Shown: in pieces, positions 31,673 to 40,124 of the stretch
Layout of the letters: the number at the start of each line of letters is the position of its first letter
Numbering within the stretch: position 1 is the stretch's first letter
Origin: an uncultured Pseudomonadota bacterium
GTDB lineage: Bacteria; Myxococcota_A; UBA796; CAJQPC01
Assembly: GCA_913060515.1 (NCBI GenBank)
Contig: CAJXRZ010000050.1
Span: 1 to 41,999, forward strand
DNA length: 41,999 nt
Direction of reading: 5' to 3'
Program-made: the position numbers and the translations under genes
The notes under the pieces: model-generated
What the model was told of the DNA's origin: nothing
Databases searched by the model: none
Seen by the model: the letters and a program-made list of their open reading frames with translations, nothing else

Positions 31673-31837
31673 TCAAGACTGCGGGGGTCGCGTCAAAGGC
31701 CAGACAGCGTCCATCCGACGGGTGCCTTCACCGCAGGCGCTCGTGCGCACCACGCAGCCCGTCTCAGTAGGTGAGGTGTGATGCCCACAGCGGGGTCCGG
31801 GAGGCGGCTGTGCGCAGGACAGGAGTAGGAAGAGCAT
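31673..31837 (-). CDS. small Cys-rich lipoprotein, 54 residues
   Basis: Signal M-L-F-L-L-L-S-C then a Pro-rich segment and four Cys in the short mature protein (lipidated Cys8, then in PRCGHH, TGCVV and SACGEG). A strong ribosome-binding site AGGAGAGG precedes the ATG at 31837 by five bases, which supports translation. It matches the ultra-short lipoprotein signals of the neighbouring genes. No homologous family is recognised; it lies between the reductase and hydrolase genes in the same orientation. Function unknown; a small anchored disulfide peptide. Confidence 0.65.
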   Translation of the reverse strand: MLFLLLSCAQPPPGPRCGHHTSPTETGCVVRTSACGEGTRRMDAVWPLTRPPQS

Positions 31838-31910
31838 TGGGACCTCTCCTGGGACGGACGGCCCTGGAGCGGCAAGGTTCCTTTGTTCTTCCGGTGCAGG
31901 GCGCTTGGCC

Positions 31911-33383
31911 CTAGCGACGCCACCCCATGAAGCGCTCCAGCACCCCCCCGGCCCACCCGGGAAGCTGGGTCTTGCGCCAGGCCGATGCGCACTTGAAGAG
32001 CAGCTCGGAGCGGGTGGGGTAGGGATGAACCGTGCTTGCGATTTGAGATAGGCCCAGGCCGTGGGTCATCGCCAGCGTGATGGGGCCCATCAGCTCTCCG
32101 GCGTGGTCTGCGACGATCTCGGCGCCGGCAATGGTGCCGTCCTGGGCTGCAAAGATGTGGGCCCAGCCGGACTCGCCCTCGGCTCGGCCGCGGTCGCTCT
32201 CCTCCAGCTTGGCTGAGAAGATCTGCAGCGCGGGGTCTTGTTCTGCTTGGGCTCGGGAGAGACCCACTGCGGCGATCTCAGGCTGGGTGTACACCACCGT
32301 CGGAAGGACCAAGTCTGCGGGGTCTTTGCTGCCAAAGAAGAGCGCATTCTGCAGCACCATACGGGCCTGGTGGTCGGCTGCGTGGGTGAAGCGTGGCCCA
32401 TCGATCACGTCCCCGCAGGCGTAGACCTTGGGGTTTGTGGTGCGGAGCTGTGCGTCGACTTGTACGCCTTCTTTGGTGAAGGAGATGCCAGCTCTGTCCA
32501 GGTCCAGCTCTGTGTTGGGGCGTCGGCCCAGTGCTGCCAGGACTTGGTCGGCCACGATGACCTCGCCTGAGGTCAGGGTGCCCGCGATTCCGTGCTCAAG
32601 GCGCTCCAAGCCCGCGATGCCTGTGCCCAAGCAGAAGTGAACCCCATCCTTCTCCAGGCGCTCCTTCAGAGCTTGGCTGGCTGGCTCCGAGGAGGCGTTG
32701 AGCAAGCGGGAAGCCAGGTCGATCACGGTGACCTGTGAGCCCATGCGCTGGAAGGCTTGGGCCATTTCACAGCCGATGACCCCGCCGCCGAGGATGAGCA
32801 GGCGCGCAGGCAAGGTCTGTAGATCGAAGAGCTGCTCGTTGCTCATGGCCAGCTCGCGTAGGCCGGGAATGGCAGGCATTGAGGCGCTGGCGCCGGTGGC
32901 GACCAAGGCCTTGGAGAAGTTCAGGGAGTGTGCTCCGACCTGGACGGCGCTCTCGCTTGAGAAGCGGGCCTCGCCCAGAAAGACATCAACGCCGGCGTCC
33001 CGGAGGCGTGAAGGCGCGTCGTGCGGACTGATCTCTGCACGCAGGCGCCGCATTCTGGCCATCACGTGGGCAAAGTCCACCTCGATAGGGCCGGTGCGGA
33101 TGCCGAGCGCTTGCAGCTCCCGAGCCTTTTGGGCGGCGTGGGCGACTGCGAGCAGTGCTTTGCTGGGCACGCAGCCAGTGTTCAGGCAGTCCCCGCCAAG
33201 CAGGTGCTTCTCCACCAAGGCCACGCGGCCACCGAGTCCGGCTGCGCCAAAGGCGGCGATCAACCCCGCGGGTCCGCCTCCAATGACCACCAGGTTGTAG
33301 TTGGCCGCTGGTGTGGGGTTCTGCCAGTCGGGGGGCACCAAGGTGGCGAGGAGGCGGGCGTCGTGGACATCGTCAGGGAGCAT
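31911..33383 (-). CDS. pyridine nucleotide-disulfide oxidoreductase (mercuric-reductase-like flavoprotein)
   Basis: 490 residues, FAD-dependent, cytosolic. The N-terminal FAD loop VVIGGGPAGLIAAFGAAGLGG is followed by the redox-active GGDCLNTGCVPSKAL (Cys66/Cys71). An NAD(P)H-binding LLILGGGVIGCEMAQAF, the second FAD segment VYACGDV and the C-terminal dimerisation domain with the HPYPTRSE active-site His follow. It resembles mercuric reductase and lipoamide dehydrogenase, but has no N-terminal metal-binding domain and no C-terminal vicinal Cys pair. ATG at 33383 with AGGAG five bases upstream. It is divergent from a MerR-type regulator that may control it. Substrate unknown. Confidence 0.92.
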   Translation of the reverse strand: MLPDDVHDARLLATLVPPDWQNPTPAANYNLVVIGGGPAGLIAAFGAAGLGGRVALVEKHLLGGDCLNTGCVPSKALLAVAHAAQKARELQALGIRTGPIEVDFAHVMARMRRLRAEISPHDAPSRLRDAGVDVFLGEARFSSESAVQVGAHSLNFSKALVATGASASMPAIPGLRELAMSNEQLFDLQTLPARLLILGGGVIGCEMAQAFQRMGSQVTVIDLASRLLNASSEPASQALKERLEKDGVHFCLGTGIAGLERLEHGIAGTLTSGEVIVADQVLAALGRRPNTELDLDRAGISFTKEGVQVDAQLRTTNPKVYACGDVIDGPRFTHAADHQARMVLQNALFFGSKDPADLVLPTVVYTQPEIAAVGLSRAQAEQDPALQIFSAKLEESDRGRAEGESGWAHIFAAQDGTIAGAEIVADHAGELMGPITLAMTHGLGLSQIASTVHPYPTRSELLFKCASAWRKTQLPGWAGGVLERFMGWRR

Positions 33384-33428
33384 GCTCTCTCCTATTCCGA
33401 GGGGCGTTGATGGTCGCAGGAAGCGCGG

Positions 33429-33465
33429 TTGACGTATTGGGAAGGTGCCCCTACCCTTGGGGACC
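33429..33465 (+). promoter_or_regulatory. MerR-type promoter and operator
   Basis: A TTGACG -35-like box at 33429-33434 and TACCCT at 33452-33457 are 17 bases apart. GGTGCCCC...GGGGACC (33444-33465) forms a 22-bp interrupted palindrome that reaches the ATG of the MerR-type gene. Autoregulation and control of the divergent reductase are inferred. Confidence 0.4.
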
Positions 33466-33924
33466 ATGAGCACCCAAGATCCCCAGCTTCTGACCCACGG
33501 CGAGGCCGCCGCCAGCACCCTGAGCGCGCAGCCTGCCGACAGCAACCAGCTCAGCTTTGGCATTGGGGATCTGGCTGGCGAGTTCGCTATCAGCACGCGC
33601 ACCATCCGCTTCTACGAGGACAAGGGCTTGCTGGCTCCCCTTCGGCAGGGCACCACGCGCATCTACTCCCGCAAAGACCGCGCACGCTTGGCGCTGATCC
33701 TCCGCGGCAAAGCCATCGGCTGCTCCCTCTCGGAGATCGAGCACTACCTGGAGCTCTACGGAGCCCATGGAGAAGGCCGCGAGGAGCAGCTCAAGTTCGT
33801 GATCGAGCGCACCCAGTCGGAGATCGAGGCCCTGGAGCGTCGTCGCGCACACATCGACGCCCAGATCCAGACGCTGCAGAGCTACAACGAGAACTCCAGA
33901 GCCAGCCTGGAAGAGCTGAAGTAG
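33466..33924 (+). CDS. MerR-family transcriptional regulator (LiuR-like)
   Basis: 152 residues. The MerR winged helix is visible as FAISTRTIRFYEDKGLLAP, LRQGTTRIYSRKDRARL and ALILRGKAIGCSLSEIEHYLELY, followed by the long dimerisation helix (about 95-150). The ILRGK-x-IGxSLxEI segment matches the LiuR-type branch rather than mercury MerR, and only one Cys is present, so it is not a thiol metal sensor. An N-terminal extension of about 35 residues precedes the winged helix. Probable target: the divergent flavoprotein reductase. The ATG at 33466 is chosen over 33445 because it gives the better ribosome-binding site (GGGGA). Confidence 0.9.
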   Translation: MSTQDPQLLTHGEAAASTLSAQPADSNQLSFGIGDLAGEFAISTRTIRFYEDKGLLAPLRQGTTRIYSRKDRARLALILRGKAIGCSLSEIEHYLELYGAHGEGREEQLKFVIERTQSEIEALERRRAHIDAQIQTLQSYNENSRASLEELK

Positions 33925-33941
33925 CGGCTAGTTGAGCCACG

Positions 33942-34544
33942 CTAGCCCGAGACCCACCCCAGCTCCTGTGCCAAGCTGCGCCGGCGGGACTCGCCCTGAT
34001 CCAGGACCTCGGCGGTGTGCTGTGGGCTGATCAAGGTCGCCGAGACCACCCGAATTCGGCCTTGGGGCAGGCTCAGATCCGCCAGCGGGCCCTGGGTGCC
34101 GATCAAGGCGCACACGCGGCCGTTGTCCAGCACGAACTCCTGAGGAAAGCCCTGGTTTTCCAGCTCTACCGTAAGCGCGCCCATGCGCTCCAGAAGGCCT
34201 GGAATACCGCCATGGCCAGCGCAGACGTTTGAGAGCTGCATGACCATCGACATCAGCCAGTGGCCCTGGATCTCTTCCACCCGCTCGCTGCAGCCGGCGT
34301 AGATCTCCAAGCCGTAGCCTACGCTGGGGTCTTGATCTTCAAAGGCGTCGCTCAGGCCATTGGAGCAGACCACTGTGCCACCACTGAAGGGGTAGACCAC
34401 TTGCCAGCCTGGACGGCTCGGCCACGTCGGACCGCCGGTGAAGGTGGGACCAATGATCGGGGCAAAGTGGGCGCCCAAGGTGCCAAAGTTGGACCATTGG
34501 GTCTCTCGTGCGGCGTGGGCGGCGGCCCATCGGGGCTCAGACAT
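33942..34544 (-). CDS. SUFU-like (suppressor of fused domain) protein
   Basis: 200 residues, soluble. The pattern fits the bacterial suppressor-of-fused family: VVYPFSGGTVVCSNGLSDAFEDQ, then VGYGLEIYAGCSERVEEIQGHWLMSMVMQLSN, and FVLDNGRVCALIGTQGP. In bacteria SUFU domains often act as immunity proteins or protein-interaction modules. No toxin gene lies beside it here. The ATG at 34544 has AGGAG followed by five C. It is convergent with the MerR gene. Role unknown. Confidence 0.65.
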   Translation of the reverse strand: MSEPRWAAAHAARETQWSNFGTLGAHFAPIIGPTFTGGPTWPSRPGWQVVYPFSGGTVVCSNGLSDAFEDQDPSVGYGLEIYAGCSERVEEIQGHWLMSMVMQLSNVCAGHGGIPGLLERMGALTVELENQGFPQEFVLDNGRVCALIGTQGPLADLSLPQGRIRVVSATLISPQHTAEVLDQGESRRRSLAQELGWVSG

Positions 34545-34610
34545 GGGGGCTCCTATCGAAGTGGATTCACTAACAGGCAACCGTCAGGTAAGGCCTGGAC
34601 TGAGTCCCGA

Positions 34611-34637
34611 CCCCTTGGTGCGCATGCACCAGAGGGG
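34611..34637. terminator. hairpin in the 231-bp gap between SUFU-like and TM2-like genes
   Basis: CCCCT-T-GGTGC / GCACC-AG-AGGGG: ten base pairs with one small internal loop around a GCAT tetraloop. It lies in a gap between two leftward genes. No U-tract follows on either strand. The rest of the gap (34545-34775) holds no gene I can support. Confidence 0.35.
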
Positions 34638-34775
34638 AGCACTTTCCCTATTGAGCATTGCCTGACCCGGGACGCCACGCCCTACTTGGTCCAGAGCCTG
34701 CAGCGGCCATCGCCCTGGGCAGCCCGATGGCGTCCTCTGGATTGGCCGCTTCGATGTTGACGTGCGCTTCGGGGG

Positions 34776-35378
34776 CTAGAAGAACTGCCACTTCCCCAGG
34801 CCCTCACCACGACGCTGTCTGAGCACCGAGGCGGTGACGTCCGCAGCTGTGAAGAGGGGAACGATCAGGCCGATTCCCAGAAACATCAGCATCAGCGTGC
34901 AGAACATTGCCGCGATGGCCTTGGCGTTCTGACCGGTTGCGAAGTAGCCGGCGCCACCCAAGAAGAACACGTTGCCCAAAATGGCAACGATCAGGCTCGG
35001 GTGCTCTTTGTAGATCAGCGCGGGATCACGCTCGGTGACGGGCACAGGCTCCGGTGCGGTCCTGTTCTCGAAGAACTCCCACGCCTCGATTCCCTCGCCG
35101 CGCCTCAGACGCTGTCCCAAGTAGATCACGTCATAGACGGCTACGAAGGTCGGGATGAAGCCCAAGCCCAGAACCCACAGGACCAGGCTGGCCAGACCCA
35201 TCACGCAGCCCTTTGCGTACTGGCCGACGACAAAGTAGCCGGGCGCACCCAAGAAGATGAGGTTCAAGATTGCGGCGGCGGTGATGGCAAAGCCAGAGAG
35301 CTGCGGCTTGCGGATCAGCTCGCCACTTTGGCCTGAGCCTGCTGTCTCCGGACTCGAATATGGGTTGCGAGTGCTCAT
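34776..35378 (-). CDS. TM2-like membrane protein with internal duplication
   Basis: 200 residues made of two copies of one unit. Residues about 35-103 and 131-200 align: ILNLIFLGAPGYFVVGQYAKG with ILGNVFFLGGAGYFATGQNAK, and RLRRGEGIEAWEFF with RQRRGEGLGKWQFF. Each copy has two hydrophobic segments and resembles the TM2 domain, giving four membrane spans. The ends of both units, R-R-G-E-G-x4-W-x-F-F, are conserved and are probably cytosolic. TM2-like proteins are poorly characterised. It is divergent from the TPR-like gene. Confidence 0.75.
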   Translation of the reverse strand: MSTRNPYSSPETAGSGQSGELIRKPQLSGFAITAAAILNLIFLGAPGYFVVGQYAKGCVMGLASLVLWVLGLGFIPTFVAVYDVIYLGQRLRRGEGIEAWEFFENRTAPEPVPVTERDPALIYKEHPSLIVAILGNVFFLGGAGYFATGQNAKAIAAMFCTLMLMFLGIGLIVPLFTAADVTASVLRQRRGEGLGKWQFF

Positions 35379-35483
35379 GTACGTCCCTCCCTGGGCCGCA
35401 CATTACCTCAGTCACAGAGTGGACAGTGCCTGGAGCTGCCTGCGTGCTACCTTTTTGGGGAGCAGCGCCTCCGGAGACCCTCC

Positions 35484-37529
35484 TTGTCTGACACAGATTC
35501 CCCAGCTTCTTCCCAGCAGAGCGGGGCCCCAAAGCCTGGCGTAAACAAGCGCGCTGCGATCGGTTGCCTAAGCGTTTTGTTGGGGGTGCCGCTGATCTTC
35601 GGCATCGGGTGGTGGTTCAGCCAGAACCAAGCTGAGCGAGCTCAAGAGCAGGCTGCTCAAGAGGCCTTCGCGCCCGCCCTGGAAGAGCTCACCTCCCAGG
35701 AGGTCTCCCCCTACGACGTGGACAAGACCGTGCGTGTGCTGCATGGCCTGGACCTTGCGATGGAGAGCCAGGAAGACCTGGAGACCCACTTGGCCTACCT
35801 GGCCCGTCAGGACTACCGCGGGGTCTCGCCCGATGTCTTGGCCGCCCGCGCCGAGCTACTCGGCGTGCTGCAGGAGCTCTATGGCTCCCAGACCGAGCTG
35901 GAAGAGCAGCAGGCCATGTGGACCTTCTCCAGCAAGCTGCTGCTCTCGACCCTGAGCATTGTGCAGGTGGGCGGAGAGGCATCCATGACCAGCGCAGGCG
36001 CCAACTTCTCTGTGGACCGGGAGCAGGCACAGGCTGTGCTGGCCAAGCTGGAGGAGGAGCAAGCGGCCGAGCGTGCCCTTCAAGGCGACATCCGTGACCT
36101 AAAGACCGAGCTCTTCAACGCTCTGGTCGACTACTCCGAGGTCTACTACACGCACCTGGAGGAGTGGGATCGCCTCTGCACCTTGCGTGACCGGGCCTAT
36201 CTGGCGGCGAACGCGGGAGACTGGGCCTCAGCAGAGCTTGCGGCCAAAGCTGCGATGGAGATGGCTCCCCACGAGACCGAAGCCCACTTGCTCTATGCCT
36301 TGGCGATCGTGGAAGGCAGCGGTGGACTGGAGCGCGCCGACGAGGTCGAAGCGATGCTGCTCAACTACATCGATGCGCACCCTGAGCGCTCCGCGCCGGC
36401 CTTTGTGATTCTGGGACAGCTGCACCATGACCAGGGCCGCAGTGACCAAGCCCGCTTGGACTTTCAGCAGGCCGCCACCTACTACCCGCGACAGGCCGAA
36501 GCCCTCACGGACATGCTGGATCCCTACAAGATGCGCAGCTACCTGCGGGCCACCCCAGAGGGTGGGTTTGTGTTGGGTCGCTACAAGGACACCATGCTGG
36601 GCTCGGGCAGCTTCAGCCCCAACCTGCGCCAGGCCCACATCCTCTTTGAGCAGAACGACCCGGCCTGGAAGAAGGCCGTTCTCGACCACTTCTACCGGCG
36701 TAGATCCCAGGGGCAGTGGGACTACCTGATGAGCGATCTGCAGTTCTGTACAGACCTGTTCGGCGAGCGCTTCCGGGAGATCTACCCCAACGACTCCTAC
36801 TTGGATCTGGTGGTCACCAGCCCACTGATGGGCGACGGCATCAAGCTGGCCGTGGCCAACCGCAGCGAGCGCACCCTGCACAACGCCTCTCTCGTCATGT
36901 GCCTGCGTTTCCCCGACATGCACCCCGACGACTACGAGGCCGTGCCCGCGGGCGACACCCAACAGGCGGTGATGTCCAAGGACAGCACCGACTTTGGCAC
37001 TCTGGAGGGCGAGTTCACCGTCGGAAACCGCGTCTACAGCGCCCAGGACGCCTACGAGCACCGGGCCATCTTGGTGAGCAACGAGGGCGTGATGTGGGTG
37101 GACACCCAGCCCTTCAAGCTGGCCGAGGCCGCCGAGTTCCGGGAGCAGCGCGCCGAGAAGCTGGCCCAAGAGGAAGAGAGCGAGTGGACCGAGCAGGTGC
37201 GCACCCGGGCAGTAGAGGACCTGCAGACCAAGTCCTCGATGACCATCGAGCCGGCCATGGGCGACGACGATCTGCACTTCCGCTTGCCGGAGGCCTTGAG
37301 CATTGGGCGCCCCAGCTTCCAGCTCAAGTACGGCAACGAGTACCTCCGGCCCGAGCAAAACGAGCTGCAGAACGGCATGATCGACCTGGTCTTTGCCGCG
37401 GTAGACAACCTGGTCGATGGGGAGCATCCACCTTTGGAGTTGTTGGTGGACACGAACTTTGGCCGTGTGAAGCTGGCTTGGGTGGAGACCCCGGCTGGGT
37501 GGGTGTTCGGTGGCGTTGAGCTGGAGTAG
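35484..37529 (+). CDS. large membrane-anchored TPR-like protein
   Basis: 681 residues. A short N-terminal cytosolic stretch and one membrane segment (about 26-46) anchor a long periplasmic or cytosolic helical domain. A TPR-like region is visible around 230-330 (DWASAELAAKAAMEMAPHETEAHLLYALAIV, APAFVILGQLHHDQGRSDQARLDFQQAATYYP). The C-terminal third (about 430-681) is a separate mixed domain of unknown fold (YLDLVVTSPLMGDGIKLAVANRSERTLHNASLVMCLRF...). The start is a TTG at 35484 with GGAG seven bases upstream. It is convergent with the MORN gene. Likely a scaffold for an envelope assembly; partner unknown. Confidence 0.78.
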   Translation: MSDTDSPASSQQSGAPKPGVNKRAAIGCLSVLLGVPLIFGIGWWFSQNQAERAQEQAAQEAFAPALEELTSQEVSPYDVDKTVRVLHGLDLAMESQEDLETHLAYLARQDYRGVSPDVLAARAELLGVLQELYGSQTELEEQQAMWTFSSKLLLSTLSIVQVGGEASMTSAGANFSVDREQAQAVLAKLEEEQAAERALQGDIRDLKTELFNALVDYSEVYYTHLEEWDRLCTLRDRAYLAANAGDWASAELAAKAAMEMAPHETEAHLLYALAIVEGSGGLERADEVEAMLLNYIDAHPERSAPAFVILGQLHHDQGRSDQARLDFQQAATYYPRQAEALTDMLDPYKMRSYLRATPEGGFVLGRYKDTMLGSGSFSPNLRQAHILFEQNDPAWKKAVLDHFYRRRSQGQWDYLMSDLQFCTDLFGERFREIYPNDSYLDLVVTSPLMGDGIKLAVANRSERTLHNASLVMCLRFPDMHPDDYEAVPAGDTQQAVMSKDSTDFGTLEGEFTVGNRVYSAQDAYEHRAILVSNEGVMWVDTQPFKLAEAAEFREQRAEKLAQEEESEWTEQVRTRAVEDLQTKSSMTIEPAMGDDDLHFRLPEALSIGRPSFQLKYGNEYLRPEQNELQNGMIDLVFAAVDNLVDGEHPPLELLVDTNFGRVKLAWVETPAGWVFGGVELE

Positions 37530-37549
37530 TGGGCAGCTGCGGCCCTTCC

Positions 37550-39340
37550 TTAGCGGGGGCCTTCCAACTCCGGATGGCGTGCCCAGAAAGCGCAGTTGGC
37601 GAGGCGCCGGTTCGCCTCTCGGCTCTCGCCCATCAGAACGGTTTCCCCCTCGAGGCTCTGGTGCGCTACCACCAGCTCTCCAGACTGCACTTGAACAAGG
37701 CAGCTCTCCCCGCTTGGCAGGGTCTCGGAGATGACGGACAACTGTCCCTCTTTGTCGTAGGACTCCTCCCAGGAGCTGGCCGCTCCCGCACCGGTGAGCT
37801 GCTCCAGGCTGCCGTCGCGCCGTCTCTGCTCGACCCAGAGCTCCTTCCCACTTGAATCGAAGCGGCGCCGCTGCGTCACCAAGCCTTCCCCGTCCAGAAC
37901 TGGGACGAGCATCGCCTGCTCGGAGAGTTGGGTTCGCTCTACATCCCGCGGCTGGAAGGAAAATGTCTCGGTCTGGTAGCTCTCGATGCCATGCCGTGGA
38001 CGGTGCAGCGCCTTGACCTTCAACTCGAGGTGTCCGCCATCCGCTTGGGGTTCCACGCAGAGCAGATCGCGTTCGTCGCCCGCGCAGTGGACGCTGCCGT
38101 CCACTCGGAAGGACTGACTCTCCACGACAAAGGAGCGGTTCCCGGAGTACGGGCCGCTTCCATACACCTCGGTGCGGCGGGTGCTCCCGTCCTCTCGGTA
38201 GTAGGTCCACGGTCCCCAGCGGTAGCTCCCGGTACGAAACAGCTCCCCTTCAGCGACCTTGTGCTCGCCCTCGTACAGAATCACCTGCCAACGCTGACGC
38301 TCCCACTCCCAGGTCTCCACTTCCCGAAGGCGTCCCTGGGGATCGAAGGTGCGCACCTCTCCCTTGCGATTGTCCGTCCACTCCTCTTCCTTGAACAGCG
38401 TGCCGTCCGCGCGCCACTCGGTCCATCGACCCCGTCGGTCGTTGGGGTCCCCAAAGCCTTGCAACACCAGCTGCCCGTTCTCGGCCCAACGATGGAAGGG
38501 TTGCGCATCCAGCTGATCCCACTGCTCCTGGGTCTGGCCGTTGGGCCAGTGGCGGCGCTTGGAGACCAGGACCTTCCGAGTCCGCAGGTGCAGGGTGTGC
38601 GTTGGCTGGAGCTCCCCATCGCTGTGCCGGTCCAGAGGCAGGACCTCGAGCGCGTACACCTGGAGCGCTTCAGGAACGCTGCCCTCCACATGCCAGGAGC
38701 GCACCTCCTCCCAGCGTCCTTCGACCCAGACCTCGTCCCGCCAATTGCTCTCATAGAAGTAGCGCTGTCGGCCCTCTGCTTGGCCCTGCTCAAAGACCAT
38801 ATAGGTGGAGGGCTCAAGCTCGCCTGTTTCCCAGATGCGTTGTTCACCCTGGAGTACGCCGCTCTCCAGGTTCATCTGGTAGTGCATCTCCCCGCTGGAG
38901 TGCCAGGCCTGCTGGCTTCCGTGCAGTTGGCCTTGTTTGTAGTGGTGACGCAGCACCACCGTCTCAGCGTCTCGCCGAAGGAGCTGCTCGCCTTCGGGCA
39001 GTCCAGCACTGTAGTTCTGATGGACGGAGACCCAACGGTCGTCTTTGGGCCCGTCAAAGCGCCGGCTGGTGCCATGCAACAGGCCGGCCCGATAGTGGTC
39101 CTCGGTCTGCAGCACGCCGCTGCGGTCCCAAGTGGAGACCTGGCCGTGTAGCGCTCCGCCCTGGTACTCCTCCAGCCTGGAGCGCTCTCCGTCCGGGTGG
39201 AACCACTCTTTGCGGAGCAGCGCATCTTGTGTCTTCTCGTCTTGCCAAGTCCAGCGCTCCTGAACCGTCTGGTCCGCGTAGCTTCGGCGGTCCTCCGTGA
39301 CGGAGGCGGCGAGAGCGAGGTTCAAGAGCAAGAGAAACAT
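37550..39340 (-). CDS. secreted MORN-repeat-variant protein
   Basis: 596 residues with a short signal peptide (MFLLLLNLALAASV). Many degenerate MORN-variant repeats fill the rest, with the pattern Y-x2-G-x-LHG-x2-x-x-W-x2-x-G-x2 and repeated tyrosine/tryptophan/glycine positions (GALHGQVSTWDRSGVLQTEDHY, GQLHGSQQAWHSSGEMHY, then the GRWTEWRADGTLFKEEEW type further on). In bacteria this YwqK-like repeat is found in toxin-antitoxin-associated and surface proteins. No associated toxin is adjacent. The ATG at 39340 has no strong ribosome-binding site. It is convergent with the TPR-like gene. Function unknown. Confidence 0.75.
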   Translation of the reverse strand: MFLLLLNLALAASVTEDRRSYADQTVQERWTWQDEKTQDALLRKEWFHPDGERSRLEEYQGGALHGQVSTWDRSGVLQTEDHYRAGLLHGTSRRFDGPKDDRWVSVHQNYSAGLPEGEQLLRRDAETVVLRHHYKQGQLHGSQQAWHSSGEMHYQMNLESGVLQGEQRIWETGELEPSTYMVFEQGQAEGRQRYFYESNWRDEVWVEGRWEEVRSWHVEGSVPEALQVYALEVLPLDRHSDGELQPTHTLHLRTRKVLVSKRRHWPNGQTQEQWDQLDAQPFHRWAENGQLVLQGFGDPNDRRGRWTEWRADGTLFKEEEWTDNRKGEVRTFDPQGRLREVETWEWERQRWQVILYEGEHKVAEGELFRTGSYRWGPWTYYREDGSTRRTEVYGSGPYSGNRSFVVESQSFRVDGSVHCAGDERDLLCVEPQADGGHLELKVKALHRPRHGIESYQTETFSFQPRDVERTQLSEQAMLVPVLDGEGLVTQRRRFDSSGKELWVEQRRRDGSLEQLTGAGAASSWEESYDKEGQLSVISETLPSGESCLVQVQSGELVVAHQSLEGETVLMGESREANRRLANCAFWARHPELEGPR

Positions 39341-39374
39341 GGGCGGCGGCCAGCTGGAGGTGCGTCAGCCTATG

Positions 39375-40124
39375 CTAACTGAGCCCAGCTACGACCACAT
39401 GCAGTGCGATGTCCGCGCCAAAGTGCGCCACGATTGCGTGCTCCAAGCCGTACTTCCAGTACAGCCAGCCAAAGGGCAGCCCCAGTGCTGCGTTGAGCAA
39501 GACGGTGCGGGCCACCACCAGTACTGATGGCTCCCAGATGGCAAAGGCCGTCGGCAGGTGGCCTAGGCCGAAGAGCAGGGCCGCCAGGACCATGGCGGTC
39601 GCGATGGGCCAGGCTTTGGTGGTGCCATCGGCGCGCTTGCCGCCCAGCTTGGAGAGCCCCCAAGCCAACACAGACATCAGGAAGAGCCGCAGCTGCACCT
39701 CCTCGCCGATGGACCCATACAGACTCGCCAAGGCGCCTTTCCAGATCGCAGGCTTGGCCACATCGGGTACCGGCAGGCCAAAGAGCGGGTCGATGGCAGC
39801 GACCCCTAAGGCCAAAACAAAGCCACCCAGCAGGGACAGAAGCAGGGTCTTGACCGGGACCTCAGACTTCTCTGCATCCCTGAGCCACCCCCGAATGAGT
39901 GGGACCTTGAGCCCGACAGATGCTGCCGCCCGCAAGCCAAGAAAGGCCATGACTGTGAACACCAACATCGACTGTACGGACTGTGCCAGGACCAACAGCG
40001 GCAGCGGCAAAGGAATCTCGGCGAAGGTCTCCGCCTGCAGCACCATCAGGTAGGGCAGCACAGCCAGGGTGGCCAAGGTTCCGGCGACACCGAGCGCGAG
40101 GGCGGGCTTAAGGGAGCGGATCAT
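39375..40124 (-). CDS. CPBP-family intramembrane metalloprotease
   Basis: 249 residues, seven or eight hydrophobic segments. The CPBP catalytic motifs are in order: motif 1 E141-E142-x3-R146 (SIGEEVQLRLFL), motif 2 F-x3-H189 (FGLGH), and motif 3 with His234 (AIVAHFGADI). These chelate zinc within the membrane and cleave substrates in it. Bacterial CPBP proteins act as regulators of signalling or as immunity proteins. The ATG at 40124 overlaps the winged-helix regulator's stop (ATGA), giving a two-gene operon. Substrate unknown. Confidence 0.9.
   Translation of the reverse strand: MIRSLKPALALGVAGTLATLAVLPYLMVLQAETFAEIPLPLPLLVLAQSVQSMLVFTVMAFLGLRAAASVGLKVPLIRGWLRDAEKSEVPVKTLLLSLLGGFVLALGVAAIDPLFGLPVPDVAKPAIWKGALASLYGSIGEEVQLRLFLMSVLAWGLSKLGGKRADGTTKAWPIATAMVLAALLFGLGHLPTAFAIWEPSVLVVARTVLLNAALGLPFGWLYWKYGLEHAIVAHFGADIALHVVVAGLS

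Noticed and set aside
31911-33924. Mercury-resistance (mer) locus from the MerR/reductase pair
   Set aside because: The regulator has only one Cys, the reductase lacks the N-terminal metal domain and the C-terminal Cys pair, and there is no MerT/MerP.
33942-34544. Toxin-immunity pair around the SUFU-like gene
   Set aside because: No polymorphic toxin, Rhs/CdiA or VgrG-type gene lies beside it.
34545-34775. Short plus-strand frame ending near 34775 with protein-like residues (DGVLWIGRFDVDVRFGG)
   Set aside because: Only about 36 codons after a stop, no start codon with a ribosome-binding site; may be a chance frame or an unrecognisable remnant.
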